A DNA stretch of 64,000 nucleotides from an uncultured Draconibacterium sp. (GTDB lineage Bacteria; Bacteroidota; Bacteroidia; Bacteroidales; Prolixibacteraceae), in NCBI RefSeq assembly GCF_963677565.1, contig NZ_OY781981.1:1922001-1986000 (forward strand), read 5' to 3'. Every line of letters starts with the position of its first letter. Position 1 is the first letter of the stretch. The position numbers and the translations under genes are program-made. Below, in pieces: positions 49,458 through 59,269 of the stretch. Under the pieces are notes generated by a model, which searched no databases, was not told the origin of the DNA, and saw only the letters and a list, made by a program, of their open reading frames with translations.

Positions 49458-50768
49458 TTAATCAGATGTAAACAACTCTTCTTCTTTTACTTTTCTAACC
49501 TGCATACTGTCTTTCAGCGTTCGGTTAATAATGGTATAAGGCGCTGTAACAACTTCGTCGCCTTCTTTAATCCCTTTCAGAATTTCAATGCTGTTGTTAT
49601 CCTGAATTCCTGTTTCAACCTCAGTTTTAATCACACGTCCATCAACAAATACAAAAACCACTTCCTGTTTTTCATCACGTTGAGTAGTGTTGTCGTCAGC
49701 GGAAGAATTTTCTGAGTCATCTTCAACTTCTTTGGTGCCACCGTTTTCTTTTTTAATGCGTGTAGTTACTGCTGAAATAGGCACCGAGATAACATTCTCG
49801 CGGGTTTCGGTAAGAATATCAACTGTTGCCGACATTCCCGGGCGGAAAGGATATAAATTTCCATTCTCCGGATCGATCAGGTCTTCGTATGATTCATGCA
49901 GTAAAAATACCTTTACATCAAAATTGGTTACCTGGTCCGAACTGGTACCGGTTACGCTGGCAGAGTTGGCAATTTCAGTAACAATGCCTTTAAATTTACG
50001 GTTCAGGTAGGCATCAACTTCCACCAGCGCGGTGTCGCCTTTCATTACCTTTACAATGTCATTTTCGTTTACCTCAACCTGCACTTCCATTTTGTTCAGG
50101 TCGGCAACGGTCATCATTTCTGTTCCTACCATCATGCTGGTTCCTACAACACGTTCGCCTTTTTCTACATTTAATGCCGAAATGGTTCCTGAAATCGGTG
50201 CATATATTTTGGTTTTCACCAGTTGTTCTTCGGCTTCATCGAGCGATGCCTGTGCGCTTAGTACCGAATACTGTGCTGCACGTACTTCGGCTTGTGTAAC
50301 TTTGTAAGCTGCTTCTGCCGATTCGAACTCTGAAACCGGAATTGTTCCTTTTTCATACAGTTGCTTCGAGCGTTTAAATGAAAGTTCGCTCTCAATTTGT
50401 TGCGCTTCAGCCTGCGCTAAACGAGCTTTGGATGAATTTAAGGCTGCTTCCGACCGGTTTACTGCCGATACATACATTTCCGGCTTTATCACGCACAGCA
50501 ATTTCCCTTGTTCAACCGGATCACCGTCTTCAACATGCAGTTCAACGATTTCGCCGGCCACATCCGGACTGATCTTTACTTCCGTTTTCGGTTGTATTTT
50601 TCCGTTGGCCGTAATAAATTCGGTAATGGTTCTGCTTTCGACAGTCTCGGTGGCTACTTTTAGTGTAACCTCGTTACCAAACCAACCTTGCTTTTTACCA
50701 ATGACAAGGACAATGATAACAACAACTGCAATTCCGATTATATAAGGTAGTGTCTTTTTTTGCTTCAT
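49458..50768 (-). CDS. RND/MacA-type periplasmic adaptor protein
   Basis: 436 residues. One N-terminal membrane anchor (about 8-24), then biotinyl-lipoyl-like halves (PDVAGEIVELHVEDGDPV and APISGTISALNVEKGERV), a helical hairpin between (about 105-185) and beta-barrel/membrane-proximal domains with GMSATVDILTE. This is the adaptor that links an inner-membrane pump to TolC. An acidic, Ser/Asn/Asp-rich insertion of about 25 residues (near 345-370) interrupts the membrane-proximal part. MacB-type permease and TolC genes are expected nearby but absent here: downstream is a terminator and upstream an aspartokinase. It is therefore an orphan within this window. Confidence 0.9.
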   Translation of the reverse strand: MKQKKTLPYIIGIAVVVIIVLVIGKKQGWFGNEVTLKVATETVESRTITEFITANGKIQPKTEVKISPDVAGEIVELHVEDGDPVEQGKLLCVIKPEMYVSAVNRSEAALNSSKARLAQAEAQQIESELSFKRSKQLYEKGTIPVSEFESAEAAYKVTQAEVRAAQYSVLSAQASLDEAEEQLVKTKIYAPISGTISALNVEKGERVVGTSMMVGTEMMTVADLNKMEVQVEVNENDIVKVMKGDTALVEVDAYLNRKFKGIVTEIANSASVTGTSSDQVTNFDVKVFLLHESYEDLIDPENGNLYPFRPGMSATVDILTETRENVISVPISAVTTRIKKENGGTKEVEDDSENSSADDNTTQRDEKQEVVFVFVDGRVIKTEVETGIQDNNSIEILKGIKEGDEVVTAPYTIINRTLKDSMQVRKVKEEELFTSD

Positions 50769-50910
50769 TTCTCGAAGAAGTTTTTTTAATAGGTAGAGAA
50801 TCAGTTTCTAAAATTACAAGAAAATTTAAATCCTGTAAAATAAACTTGTTATCGATTGGTGTTTACTTCCATAAGAAATCCTGTCCGGTACTTTTTGACT
50901 ACTGAAAATA

Positions 50911-52161
50911 CTATTCCTTTATGAGCATTCGCGCGGTTAAACGACTGTGCTGCTCCAGGTAAATATCTTTTTCTTTTACCATCCAATCCAACACATCTTC
51001 GGTGTAATGGCGGATGGTTACCAGTGTTAAATCAGTATTGTATCTGATGTTGTAATTTGCTGAAAGTTCGCTAAAAATTTCTTCCAGGTTTTCGTTCGAA
51101 GCATCAGCAACAATGTTCAGGTCGATAGCCGACTGCTGCATTAAAGTTACTTTTATCAGTTTTTCCATCAGGAATTTTACCACGCGTTCGATGTCGTTGA
51201 TGGAAATTATCGAGAAATCGAGTGCCGAAAGTGTAATCAGTACCTGGTTTTCTTTCAGGATAAAAATTGGAGGCAACTCAATTTTATGATTGATCTTATG
51301 AATAACGGTGCCCGGATTTTTAGGCTCAACAAACGATTTTACCAGCAAAGGAATGCCTTCGTTGTGCAGCGGCTGCATGGTTTTTGGGTGAATAACTTTT
51401 GCTCCCGAGTGTGTCATCTCCACCGCCTCTTTGTACGATAGCTCGTTGATCATTACCGTGTCGCTCATCTTTTTTGGGTCGGCACTTAAAACTCCCGGAA
51501 CGTCTTTCCAAATCGATACACTTTCAACCTGCAGCGAACTACCGATAATGGCAGCAGTAAAATCCGATCCCTCGCGGCCCAGAGTGGTAGTCAGGTTGGT
51601 AGTAGTAGATCCGATAAATCCCTGGGTGATGTATAATCCTGTATCGGCGAAAGTGAATTCCTTGCGGATCAGTTCGCCGGTCCATTCCCAGTCAACCTGC
51701 GCATCGCGGAATGTGTCGTCGGTTTTCAGGCAGGTGCGAATGTCTATCCACGTATTTTTATTTCCGGTGGCGGTGATGTAATCGCTAACAATGCGGGTAG
51801 AAATGAGCTCGCCAAAACAGATGATCTGGTCGTACTCAAAATTAAAATCGTACGACGGACGTGAATTCAGTTTGTGTTCCAGTTCGGTAAACAATTCGTA
51901 AACGCCTTGAGGCATCCCTTTTTCACCAAACAAATCGCCAATAATTTCAATGTGATAGTTCTTGAAGTTATTGAAGATTGTCCATTTTTCGTCTGAATTC
52001 TTGAAGTATGCTTTTATCAGTGTTTCCAGCAAATCGGTACTTTTTCCCATGGCTGAAATAACAACGGCAAGGTTTCCGCTTTCACTTTTAATAATTTCAA
52101 ATACATTTTTTACTGCGGCCGCATCTTTTACCGATGCTCCACCAAATTTAAATACCTTCAT
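50911..52161 (-). CDS. Second aspartate kinase, divergent type
   Basis: 416 residues from the ATG at 52161. KFGGASVKDAAAV at the start, TLGREGSDFTAAIIGSSL near 188-205 and KVIHPKTM show an intact amino-acid kinase site, yet sequence identity to lysC (10054) is low. The C-terminal ACT-like region is shorter and lacks the DMISTSE stretch, ending in a TRHYT...RLTARM tail. Bacteroidota often have two or three aspartokinases with different feedback control. It is not linked to other pathway genes. Confidence 0.92.
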   Translation of the reverse strand: MKVFKFGGASVKDAAAVKNVFEIIKSESGNLAVVISAMGKSTDLLETLIKAYFKNSDEKWTIFNNFKNYHIEIIGDLFGEKGMPQGVYELFTELEHKLNSRPSYDFNFEYDQIICFGELISTRIVSDYITATGNKNTWIDIRTCLKTDDTFRDAQVDWEWTGELIRKEFTFADTGLYITQGFIGSTTTNLTTTLGREGSDFTAAIIGSSLQVESVSIWKDVPGVLSADPKKMSDTVMINELSYKEAVEMTHSGAKVIHPKTMQPLHNEGIPLLVKSFVEPKNPGTVIHKINHKIELPPIFILKENQVLITLSALDFSIISINDIERVVKFLMEKLIKVTLMQQSAIDLNIVADASNENLEEIFSELSANYNIRYNTDLTLVTIRHYTEDVLDWMVKEKDIYLEQHSRLTARMLIKE

Positions 52162-52212
52162 AAAAATCAACTTTAAGCTTTTGAGCAATGCGCTAAGAAC
52201 TGTTTAACGGTA

Positions 52213-52220
52213 CAAATCTA
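52213..52220 (-). promoter_or_regulatory. -7 box TAGATTTG of the second aspartokinase
   Basis: Exact leftward match 51 bases before the ATG at 52161; a TTTG 15 bases upstream is too close for the consensus. Confidence 0.45.
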
Positions 52221-52324
52221 TATTTTTTGAAATAACAAAAAGCGAATCATTGTTATGAAATCATTTTACTAAAAATGTTAATTTAGATGCCTTCGAAAAA
52301 ATCACTAAAAAAAAACTGCACATC

Positions 52325-54706
52325 ATGAGACATTTTATTCTGTCATTTTTTATTCTGTTTACTTTTTCCGCATATAGTCAGGTTAGCCAACTCAATAAAA
52401 GTTCGCTTTCCATCGAGACTATAATGCAAGATCCGGCCAAGTGGATCGGCACTTCGCCAACTGGTATTTCCTGGAGCGAAGACGGATCAACGATTTATTT
52501 TCAGTGGAATCCGGAGCAAGATACGCTCGAATCGTTGTATGCTTACGATCTGTCGACTGAAGAAATTGCAAAGGTGAGCCTCGACGAGAAAAAGACACTG
52601 CCCGGCCGTCGCGGCGATTACAACAGCGACAAATCAAAAAAAGTATACACCCGAAATGGCAACTTATTTTTGCTCGATGTTAAAACCGGGAAAGAGAAAC
52701 AGCTAACAGCCTGGCTGGAGCGCGCTTCGTCGCCTGAGTTTGTTTTACGCGATTCGAAAATAGCATTCACAAAAGAGAATAACCTGTTCACCATCGATCC
52801 GGAAACAGGATTGATTACGCAGTTGACCAACTTTGTTTCGGGGAACGAGAAAAAGGAACAACCTTCGTCGGAACAAGCCAAATGGCTGGAACAACAGCAA
52901 AAGGATTTGTTTGTGGTTTTGCAGGAGCGGGAAGCCAAAAGTAAAGCACGTGAAAACCGCGAGGAGGCAGAGAAAGAAGCCGAACCATTAAAAATATATA
53001 CGGGTAGCAAGTTTCTGAATGGCATTTCGCTGAGCCCAACCGGCGACTATATCATTTATAGTTTGTACGAGAGGGCAGCAAATGCAAAAGCTACTTCGGT
53101 AACGCATCATGTTACAGAGTCGGGCTACACCGAAGAACGAAATGCCCGTGCAAAAGTGGGAAGTCCGCAAGCATCGGTTGAAATGGGCATTTTTGATATA
53201 AAGAACAATAAGCTGGTTACGATCGATAAAACACAAATTCCCGGCCTGAAAGATTTGCCCGATTATCTGAGCGATTACCCGGAACGTATGCCAAAAGAAG
53301 GTGAGGAGGTAAAAGACCGTGAAGTGAATTTGTTGGGTCCAATTTGGAACGAAACAGAAGATATAGCAGTGGTTGTGGCTTTATCACAAGACAATAAAGA
53401 CCGCTGGATTTTGTTGCTCGACCCAGAAACAGGCGATTTGGAATTACTCGATCGTCAGCGCGACGAAGCATGGATCGGAGGTCCCGGAATTGGCGGCTGG
53501 GGAATGTCAACCGGAAGCATGGGCTGGATGCCCGATGGAGAATCGGTTTGGTTTCATTCCGAAGAGACAGGGTACTCACATTTGTATGCTGTTAATATCA
53601 AAACTAAAAAGAAAACTGCACTTACCGAAGGCGAGTTTGAAGTTTCAGAGGCATCCATTTCGAACGATAAAAAGAGTTTCTACTTCATTGCCAATAAAGT
53701 GCATCCCGGTGTGACGCACTATTACAAAATGCCGGTTTGGGGTGGTAAGCTAACGCAAATTACATCGCTGGAGGGCGGAAACGAAGTAACGCTTTCTCCC
53801 GATGAGAAATACCTGGCTGTTCGCCATTCAGAGGCCAATAAACCCTGGGAACTTTATCTGCAGGAGACTAAAGCCGGTGCAGATGCCGAACAGTTGACGC
53901 ACTCAACCACAGACGCATTTAATAAATACAATTGGCGAATTCCGGAGTTCATTACATTTAATGCTGCCGATGGCGCTGAAGTGCATGCCCGTTTATATCG
54001 TCCTGAGTCGCCGGAAGCAAACGGACCGGCAGTAATTTTTGTACACGGCGCCGGTTACCTGCAAAATGCACACAAATGGTGGAGCAGCTATTTCCGCGAA
54101 TACCAGTTCCACAATATATTAGTCGACAACGGTTACACGGTATTGGATATCGATTATCGTGGAAGTGCCGGTTATGGTCGCGACTGGCGCACCGGAATTT
54201 ACCGCTGGATGGGTGGCCTCGATCTATCGGACCAGGTTGACGGTGCCAAAATGTTGACCGAAAAATATAATGTTGCGCCCGACAGAATAGGAATTTACGG
54301 TGGCTCGTACGGTGGTTTTATCACGCTGATGGCTTTGTTTAACGAGCCGGAAACTTTTGCAGCCGGAGCAGCTTTGCGTTCGGTTACCGACTGGGCACAT
54401 TACAACCACGGTTACACGGCCAATATTCTGAATACGCCGCTGCAGGACAGTATTGCGTATGCAAAAAGTTCACCCATAAACTTTGCCGAGGGACTGCAAG
54501 GCAACCTGCTGATGTGTCACGGAATGGTAGATGACAATGTGCAGTTTCAGGACATTGTACGACTTACGCAACGTTTCATTGAACTTGGCAAAGAAAACTG
54601 GGAACTTGCCGTTTTCCCGGTTGAAGCGCACGGATTTGTTGAACCCAGCAGCTGGACCGATGAATACCGACGTATCTTTAAACTGTTTGAGGAAAATTTA
54701 AAATAG
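52325..54706 (+). CDS. S9-family peptidase (prolyl oligopeptidase / DPP type), exported
   Basis: 793 residues with a signal peptide. The first two-thirds are a WD40-like/DPP-IV-type beta-propeller with repeats such as WTPD-like blade starts. The C-terminal alpha/beta hydrolase domain carries Ser661 in GGSYGGF, Asp736 in HGMVDDNV and His769 in EAHGF. Such enzymes release peptides from proline- or alanine-containing proteins in the periplasm. A coiled, charged insertion (about 185-220: EQQQKDLFVVLQEREAKSKARE) lies in the propeller. Monocistronic, with a long-stem terminator about 90 bases downstream. Confidence 0.94.
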   Translation: MRHFILSFFILFTFSAYSQVSQLNKSSLSIETIMQDPAKWIGTSPTGISWSEDGSTIYFQWNPEQDTLESLYAYDLSTEEIAKVSLDEKKTLPGRRGDYNSDKSKKVYTRNGNLFLLDVKTGKEKQLTAWLERASSPEFVLRDSKIAFTKENNLFTIDPETGLITQLTNFVSGNEKKEQPSSEQAKWLEQQQKDLFVVLQEREAKSKARENREEAEKEAEPLKIYTGSKFLNGISLSPTGDYIIYSLYERAANAKATSVTHHVTESGYTEERNARAKVGSPQASVEMGIFDIKNNKLVTIDKTQIPGLKDLPDYLSDYPERMPKEGEEVKDREVNLLGPIWNETEDIAVVVALSQDNKDRWILLLDPETGDLELLDRQRDEAWIGGPGIGGWGMSTGSMGWMPDGESVWFHSEETGYSHLYAVNIKTKKKTALTEGEFEVSEASISNDKKSFYFIANKVHPGVTHYYKMPVWGGKLTQITSLEGGNEVTLSPDEKYLAVRHSEANKPWELYLQETKAGADAEQLTHSTTDAFNKYNWRIPEFITFNAADGAEVHARLYRPESPEANGPAVIFVHGAGYLQNAHKWWSSYFREYQFHNILVDNGYTVLDIDYRGSAGYGRDWRTGIYRWMGGLDLSDQVDGAKMLTEKYNVAPDRIGIYGGSYGGFITLMALFNEPETFAAGAALRSVTDWAHYNHGYTANILNTPLQDSIAYAKSSPINFAEGLQGNLLMCHGMVDDNVQFQDIVRLTQRFIELGKENWELAVFPVEAHGFVEPSSWTDEYRRIFKLFEENLK

Positions 54707-54798
54707 ACCCTGGTCAATTTCGGGGGGTGGCTTCAAAATGTACTCCCCTTTTTAATTATGTTCTATCCCTATTTTTAGGAGTAGCCTGCTTTTTTAGT

Positions 54799-54864
54799 AA
54801 AGAAAACCGAAAATGTTTGTAGTTCGTTGATAATGAGCTGTGAATATCTTCGGTTTTCTTTTTG
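54799..54864 (+). terminator. Terminator after the S9 peptidase gene
   Basis: AAAGAAAACCGAA (54799-54811) pairs perfectly with TTCGGTTTTCTTT (54849-54861), followed by TTT. The 37-base loop is long for a terminator. Confidence 0.6.
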
Positions 54865-54937
54865 TTAAAGACAAATACCCCGGACTGTTAACGATTTTAG
54901 CCTTGTATTGCTTCTAAAAAATCCCAAGTAAATGGGA

Positions 54938-54968
54938 TTGTTCAGTACTGATTCACCCCCTAATTTTG
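54938..54968 (+). promoter_or_regulatory. Complete Bacteroidota promoter of the porin-imelysin-di-haem operon
   Basis: TTG (54938-54940), 20 bases, then TAATTTTG (54961-54968), 20 bases before the first ATG (54988). Both boxes and spacing fit the phylum consensus. It is the only promoter-like signal found ahead of the six genes that follow. Confidence 0.75.
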
Positions 54969-54987
54969 CTCCAAATTCTATTTATCT

Positions 54988-56247
54988 ATGAAATTATTTA
55001 CGCTGTTTTTAGGGCTTGTCTTGCTATGTTTGGGGCAAAACATTTTAGCGCAAGAAATTAGAGAAGAACCTTCTCGCCTTACGTTTGGAGGCTACGGAGA
55101 GGTGGTTTATCGCCATTTTTACTACACCGATGATTTTAATCGCTACACTTACCCTGAGAATTTTACCGAGAAAGTTAGCCGTGGACAAACCGATATTCCC
55201 CACCTGGTTTTTAACCTTACTTACGATTTTGGAAAAGGCTGGAAAGTAAGTAGTGAGATTGAGTTCGAACATGGCGGAATAGGCTCCGAGATGGAAATTG
55301 AAGCCGAAGAATTTGGCGAGTACGAAACTGAAGTTGAAAAAGGTGGCGAGGTGATCCTGGAGCAATTCTGGATCGAAAAAAGTTTTTCTTCACGTTTTAA
55401 CATCCGGGCCGGTCACATAATTGTTCCGGTTGGATCGATCAATTACGGCCATCTGCCAACCGAATATTTTACGGTGATGCGCCCCGAAGGTGAGAGCACG
55501 ATCATTCCGCAAACCTGGCACGAAAACGGAATAAGTATCCACGGCCGGCTACGTATGTGGGATTACGATTTTCAACTGTTGAATGGTCTCGATGTGGATG
55601 CTTTCGGTTCATCAAATTGGGTAAATGGAGGAAGTGTTTCTCCTTACGAATATAAACTGGCGACCAGCATGGCCGGTGCATTCAGAGTTAATAACTATTC
55701 TGTGAACGGCCTCCGAATCGGATTGAGCGGTTATGCCGGAAACAGTGCCGGCAACAGTTTGAAAGCCGATCGTTATGAAGGTTTGAAAGGAACTGTGCTG
55801 ATCGGTTCGGCTGATGCTGAATACCGCTCGCAAAACCTGATCGCTCGCAGCTGTGTAATTTATGGTAACCTTTCCGAGTCAGCAGAAATTTCGAAGATCA
55901 ATAAAAGTCTACCATCAGCAGCACCATCACCGCACACCGATGTTGCAAAAAATGCCATGTCGTTTATGGCGGAAGCGGGCTACAATGTGCTGTCGTTTTT
56001 CCCGAAGGCAGATGGCCAGCTTTTTACTTTTCTGCATTACACGTATTACAATTCGATGCAAAACACTGTGGCAGGTATGCTTGCCGACGCACGTTACAAA
56101 CGACAGCTATATACGTTGGGTTTGAACTACTATCCAATTCCGCAAATCGCTTTAAAATCCGAATACAGCATGCGCGTGTTCGACAAACCATATAATCAGG
56201 AAAATACACTTAGCCTGGGTGTTACCTTCTCGGGCATATTCAAATAA
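54988..56247 (+). CDS. Porin-like outer-membrane beta-barrel protein
   Basis: 419 residues with a signal peptide. Repeated amphipathic strands with aromatic ends, LTFGGYGEVVYRHFYY near 32-47, YDFGKGWKVSSEIEFEHGG near 78-96 and a terminal LSLGVTFSGIFK, fit a porin of the phosphate-selective O/P kind. An acidic stretch (EIEAEEFGEYETEVEKGGE, about 101-119) probably lines a loop. It is the first gene of a six-gene unit (18 bases to the next). It may bring metal or haem-binding substrate to the lipoproteins behind it (inference). Confidence 0.82.
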   Translation: MKLFTLFLGLVLLCLGQNILAQEIREEPSRLTFGGYGEVVYRHFYYTDDFNRYTYPENFTEKVSRGQTDIPHLVFNLTYDFGKGWKVSSEIEFEHGGIGSEMEIEAEEFGEYETEVEKGGEVILEQFWIEKSFSSRFNIRAGHIIVPVGSINYGHLPTEYFTVMRPEGESTIIPQTWHENGISIHGRLRMWDYDFQLLNGLDVDAFGSSNWVNGGSVSPYEYKLATSMAGAFRVNNYSVNGLRIGLSGYAGNSAGNSLKADRYEGLKGTVLIGSADAEYRSQNLIARSCVIYGNLSESAEISKINKSLPSAAPSPHTDVAKNAMSFMAEAGYNVLSFFPKADGQLFTFLHYTYYNSMQNTVAGMLADARYKRQLYTLGLNYYPIPQIALKSEYSMRVFDKPYNQENTLSLGVTFSGIFK

Positions 56248-56265
56248 TTCAAAATTTAAACTGTC

Positions 56266-57393
56266 ATGAAAAAATTTAATCCATTTCTATTTCTCGCCGG
56301 CGGGCTCGCGCTTTTTACGGTTGCCTGTTCCGAAACCGACGATGTTATCGATGTTGATGAGCGCGATGAAAACATCACACAGGTAATAACTGATTATACC
56401 AATAAAACAGTAATTGCAACGTACGAAAACATGGCAACCAATGCCATTGAGCTAGTTAATGTTATTCAGGGGTTTAGTTCAGAATTAAACGATTCGGAAG
56501 TTGAAGATGCGGCCGATGCATGGAAATATACCCGCGAATACTGGGAAAAAAGCGAGGCCTTTTTGTTTGGCCCGGCGGCTTTCAATAACCTCGATCCACT
56601 GCTCGATTCGTGGCCGCTGGATAAAGACCAACTCGACCAGGTTCTTGCGGATGTTGAAGATGAAACTATCTCGATGAGTTCAGACTATGTACGTAACAGT
56701 TTAGGGGCCTCGCTTCGAGGTTTTCATGCTGTAGAATATTTGTTGTTTCGAGATGGTGCAGCTCGCAGCGCAGCCAGTTTCTCTGCAGCCGAGTTGACGT
56801 ACCTTGAAGCAGTGGCACAGGTGCTTGCAGAAGATTGTACTACTCTGGAAGCCTGGTGGACCGGAGCCGAGAATCTGACAATTGAAAAACAAAACTTACT
56901 CGCAACAGCTGAAATTGAAGTTGGAGATGCTTTTGGAAACGAATTGATTAATGCCGGATTAGGTGGCAGCCGCTATGTTTCGCAATATGCAGCGCTGGAA
57001 GAAATTATTCAGGGTGCTATGGATATTGCCGACGAGGTTGGAAATGCAAAAATTGCCGATCCGGTAGAGTCCGGGAATGTGCTGGATGTAGAATCGTGGT
57101 ACAGCTGGAATTCTCTCACCGATTTTGTGAATAACATCAACAGCATCGAGAATGCTTATCTCGGTGGATTGTCAGAAAATGACAGGGGAGCTAGTTTTTC
57201 TGATCTTGTAAAAGCCGAATCGGCAGAACTAGACGAGGAAATAAAAGCCAACATTGCTGCAGCCAAAAGCGAGATCAACAATATTGGGCAACCATTCCGA
57301 AATAATCTTTCGAACACCACAGCAACCGACGCTGCAACCGATGCCTGTAACGCATTACTTGATTCGCTGAAAAAAGTGAAGGATATTCTGTAA
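56266..57393 (+). CDS. Imelysin (M75-like) lipoprotein
   Basis: 375 residues, lipobox VAC (Cys21). The imelysin signature GxHxxE is present: GFHAVEYLLF with His154 and Glu157. The two-bundle layout (LNDSEVEDAADAWKYTREYWEKSE, LDSWPLDKDQLD) is conserved. Family members are induced by iron limitation and bind metal or act with di-haem proteins; peptidase activity is doubted. The gene is flanked by a porin and di-haem oxidoreductases. This arrangement is a known association in Bacteroidota, but the biochemical role is not settled. Confidence 0.93.
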   Translation: MKKFNPFLFLAGGLALFTVACSETDDVIDVDERDENITQVITDYTNKTVIATYENMATNAIELVNVIQGFSSELNDSEVEDAADAWKYTREYWEKSEAFLFGPAAFNNLDPLLDSWPLDKDQLDQVLADVEDETISMSSDYVRNSLGASLRGFHAVEYLLFRDGAARSAASFSAAELTYLEAVAQVLAEDCTTLEAWWTGAENLTIEKQNLLATAEIEVGDAFGNELINAGLGGSRYVSQYAALEEIIQGAMDIADEVGNAKIADPVESGNVLDVESWYSWNSLTDFVNNINSIENAYLGGLSENDRGASFSDLVKAESAELDEEIKANIAAAKSEINNIGQPFRNNLSNTTATDAATDACNALLDSLKKVKDIL

Positions 57394-57426
57394 AACCAAA
57401 GAAAATCAACAATCAACTTATACCAA

Positions 57427-58884
57427 ATGAAAACAAAAAATCAACCCCAAAAAACAAGACTGATAATGGCAGTCGCATTAATTGCGACCTGCCTTTTCAG
57501 TTCTTGTGTAGAAGAACCGATCATTGCCGAAGACGTAGTGGATAAAAGTACTCTTTCAGAAGAGTATTATGCCGGAGGATTAAACGGAACAGTCTTTAAT
57601 GAAACATCCCGTTGTTTTGAACAACCGTCGCCGGCAATAAGTAATCATGGAGCTTTTCTGAATGGAGAGTCGTTCTTTGAGAACCGTTTTGTTACCGGAA
57701 GCGATTCGCCATTCAGCGGATTAGGTCCAGTGTACATTAAAACCTCCTGCGTTTCCTGTCATCCGGGATACGGCAGAGGAAAAAGAACTGACCGCTTGTC
57801 AACCGATCACGCCAACGGTTACATCGCATTTGTCCATAATCCTGATGGTTCGATTGTGGAGGGATTTACCGTCATGTTGCAAATTCATGCAGTTGATCCT
57901 TACGTTGCTCCGGCAGAGGATGTCATCATTCACTGGAACGAATTTGTGGATGAATACGGGAATAAATATCCGGATGGTACGCCATACAACCAGGGTAAAA
58001 TCACTGAGGGATCGCTTTCATATCCAACGGCCGAACTTATTGGGTGTATTATGGATGTCCCCGAAGATTACCAGGTTTCGGTTGAAGCTACTATTGGAAT
58101 TTACGGAACCGGTTTGCTTGACGCGATTCGGGACGAGGATATTATTGCTGAATACAATCGTCAGCAGGAAATGGACGGTCCGATAAAAGGGCAGCACGGC
58201 AGGTGGATAACCGAAGCTTATGACGGGAAACAACATCTGGGGAAGTTTACATGGCATTGTAGCCGTGCAACACTGGAAAATGGTCCCGGATTTAACGGCA
58301 TTTACAGTATATCGAACATTACCAGGGCCGATAAACCCAGTTTATACGCTACCAAGCAGTGGATAGAAAAACAACACGAACTAGGTATTGATACCACCGG
58401 GTTGCATGCCACACAACCTATAGAAATGCATGCCGGAGATCTTTCTGATTTTATGCTTTGGCATCGTGGGCTGGCAGTTCCTGCAGCCCGTAATCTTGAC
58501 GATGAAGTGGTACAGCAGGGTAAAAATCTTTTTTACGAAGCGAAATGTGCCGAATGCCACAAACCGACATGGACAACAGGAGAATATGCACACATTCCGG
58601 GCTATTCGAACCAGAAGATCAGACCGTACACCGATTTGCTGATGCACGACATGGGTGATGAAAACAAAGGAAGGTTTCGCACCTACAGAACTCCTCCGCT
58701 TTGGGGAAAGGGACTGATGGAAAAAGCTGCAAATCATACCGACATGTTTCATGATTTAAGAGCGCGCGATTTTGAAGAAGCTATTTTGTGGCATTTTGGA
58801 GAAGCTGAAGAAGCCCGCGAATTTTTCCGTAACCTGACAAAAGAGAACAGGGAAGCATTGATCAAATTTTGCCAGTCAATTTAA
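57427..58884 (+). CDS. Di-haem oxidoreductase lipoprotein (DHOR-type), first copy
   Basis: 485 residues, lipoprotein (FSSC, Cys27). Two haem-c sites: CVSCH (108-112) and CAECH (374-378). Both belong to the di-haem oxidoreductase (thiol oxidoreductase-like) family distantly related to bacterial cytochrome c peroxidase. LLMHDMGDE near 400-408 and GLMEKAANHTDMFHDLRARDFEEAILWH near 423-450 are shared by family members. Expected to sit in the periplasm or on the outer membrane and to carry or use electrons. Next gene begins at the base after its stop. Confidence 0.92.
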   Translation: MKTKNQPQKTRLIMAVALIATCLFSSCVEEPIIAEDVVDKSTLSEEYYAGGLNGTVFNETSRCFEQPSPAISNHGAFLNGESFFENRFVTGSDSPFSGLGPVYIKTSCVSCHPGYGRGKRTDRLSTDHANGYIAFVHNPDGSIVEGFTVMLQIHAVDPYVAPAEDVIIHWNEFVDEYGNKYPDGTPYNQGKITEGSLSYPTAELIGCIMDVPEDYQVSVEATIGIYGTGLLDAIRDEDIIAEYNRQQEMDGPIKGQHGRWITEAYDGKQHLGKFTWHCSRATLENGPGFNGIYSISNITRADKPSLYATKQWIEKQHELGIDTTGLHATQPIEMHAGDLSDFMLWHRGLAVPAARNLDDEVVQQGKNLFYEAKCAECHKPTWTTGEYAHIPGYSNQKIRPYTDLLMHDMGDENKGRFRTYRTPPLWGKGLMEKAANHTDMFHDLRARDFEEAILWHFGEAEEAREFFRNLTKENREALIKFCQSI

Positions 58885-59232
58885 ATGATGATGAAGCACT
58901 TGAAATATATAAGTCTTATTGTTGCATGCCTATTCGCGTGCTCGTGTAGCAAATCGGAAGATACTGATCCAATTTCATTTTCAAGTGATATTGCTCCTTT
59001 CATGGATAACAGTTGTACAACCTGCCATTACGGTGGCCGGCAGTCTCCTGATTTGAGATCTCAGTACAGCTTTAACGCGCTGATTAACGGAGCGTATGTT
59101 ATTCCCGGAAATGCAGTTGACAGTCCGCTCATTCATCAATTGGAGAGTGGACATCCCTCGGCCGGCCATGTGTCGGAAAGTCAAATTGAGGAGGTGAAAC
59201 TGTGGATCGATCAGGGAGCGCAGAATAATTAA
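58885..59232 (+). CDS. Small mono-haem cytochrome c-like lipoprotein
   Basis: 115 residues. A lipoprotein signal (cysteine at 19 or 21 in LFACSCS) precedes one haem site CTTCH (44-48). Ahead is SDIAPFMDNSCTTCH, the SDI-P-x-x-x-x-C start of a common Bacteroidota class of small haem lipoproteins; near the end comes EVKLWIDQGAQNN. No second haem and no obvious distal Met. It is encoded between two di-haem oxidoreductases with zero spacing to the first, and may be an electron shuttle between them. Confidence 0.88.
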   Translation: MMMKHLKYISLIVACLFACSCSKSEDTDPISFSSDIAPFMDNSCTTCHYGGRQSPDLRSQYSFNALINGAYVIPGNAVDSPLIHQLESGHPSAGHVSESQIEEVKLWIDQGAQNN

Positions 59233-59269
59233 GAAGTAGAAAATTATTAGAACGTAGGAGAAGGAAATT

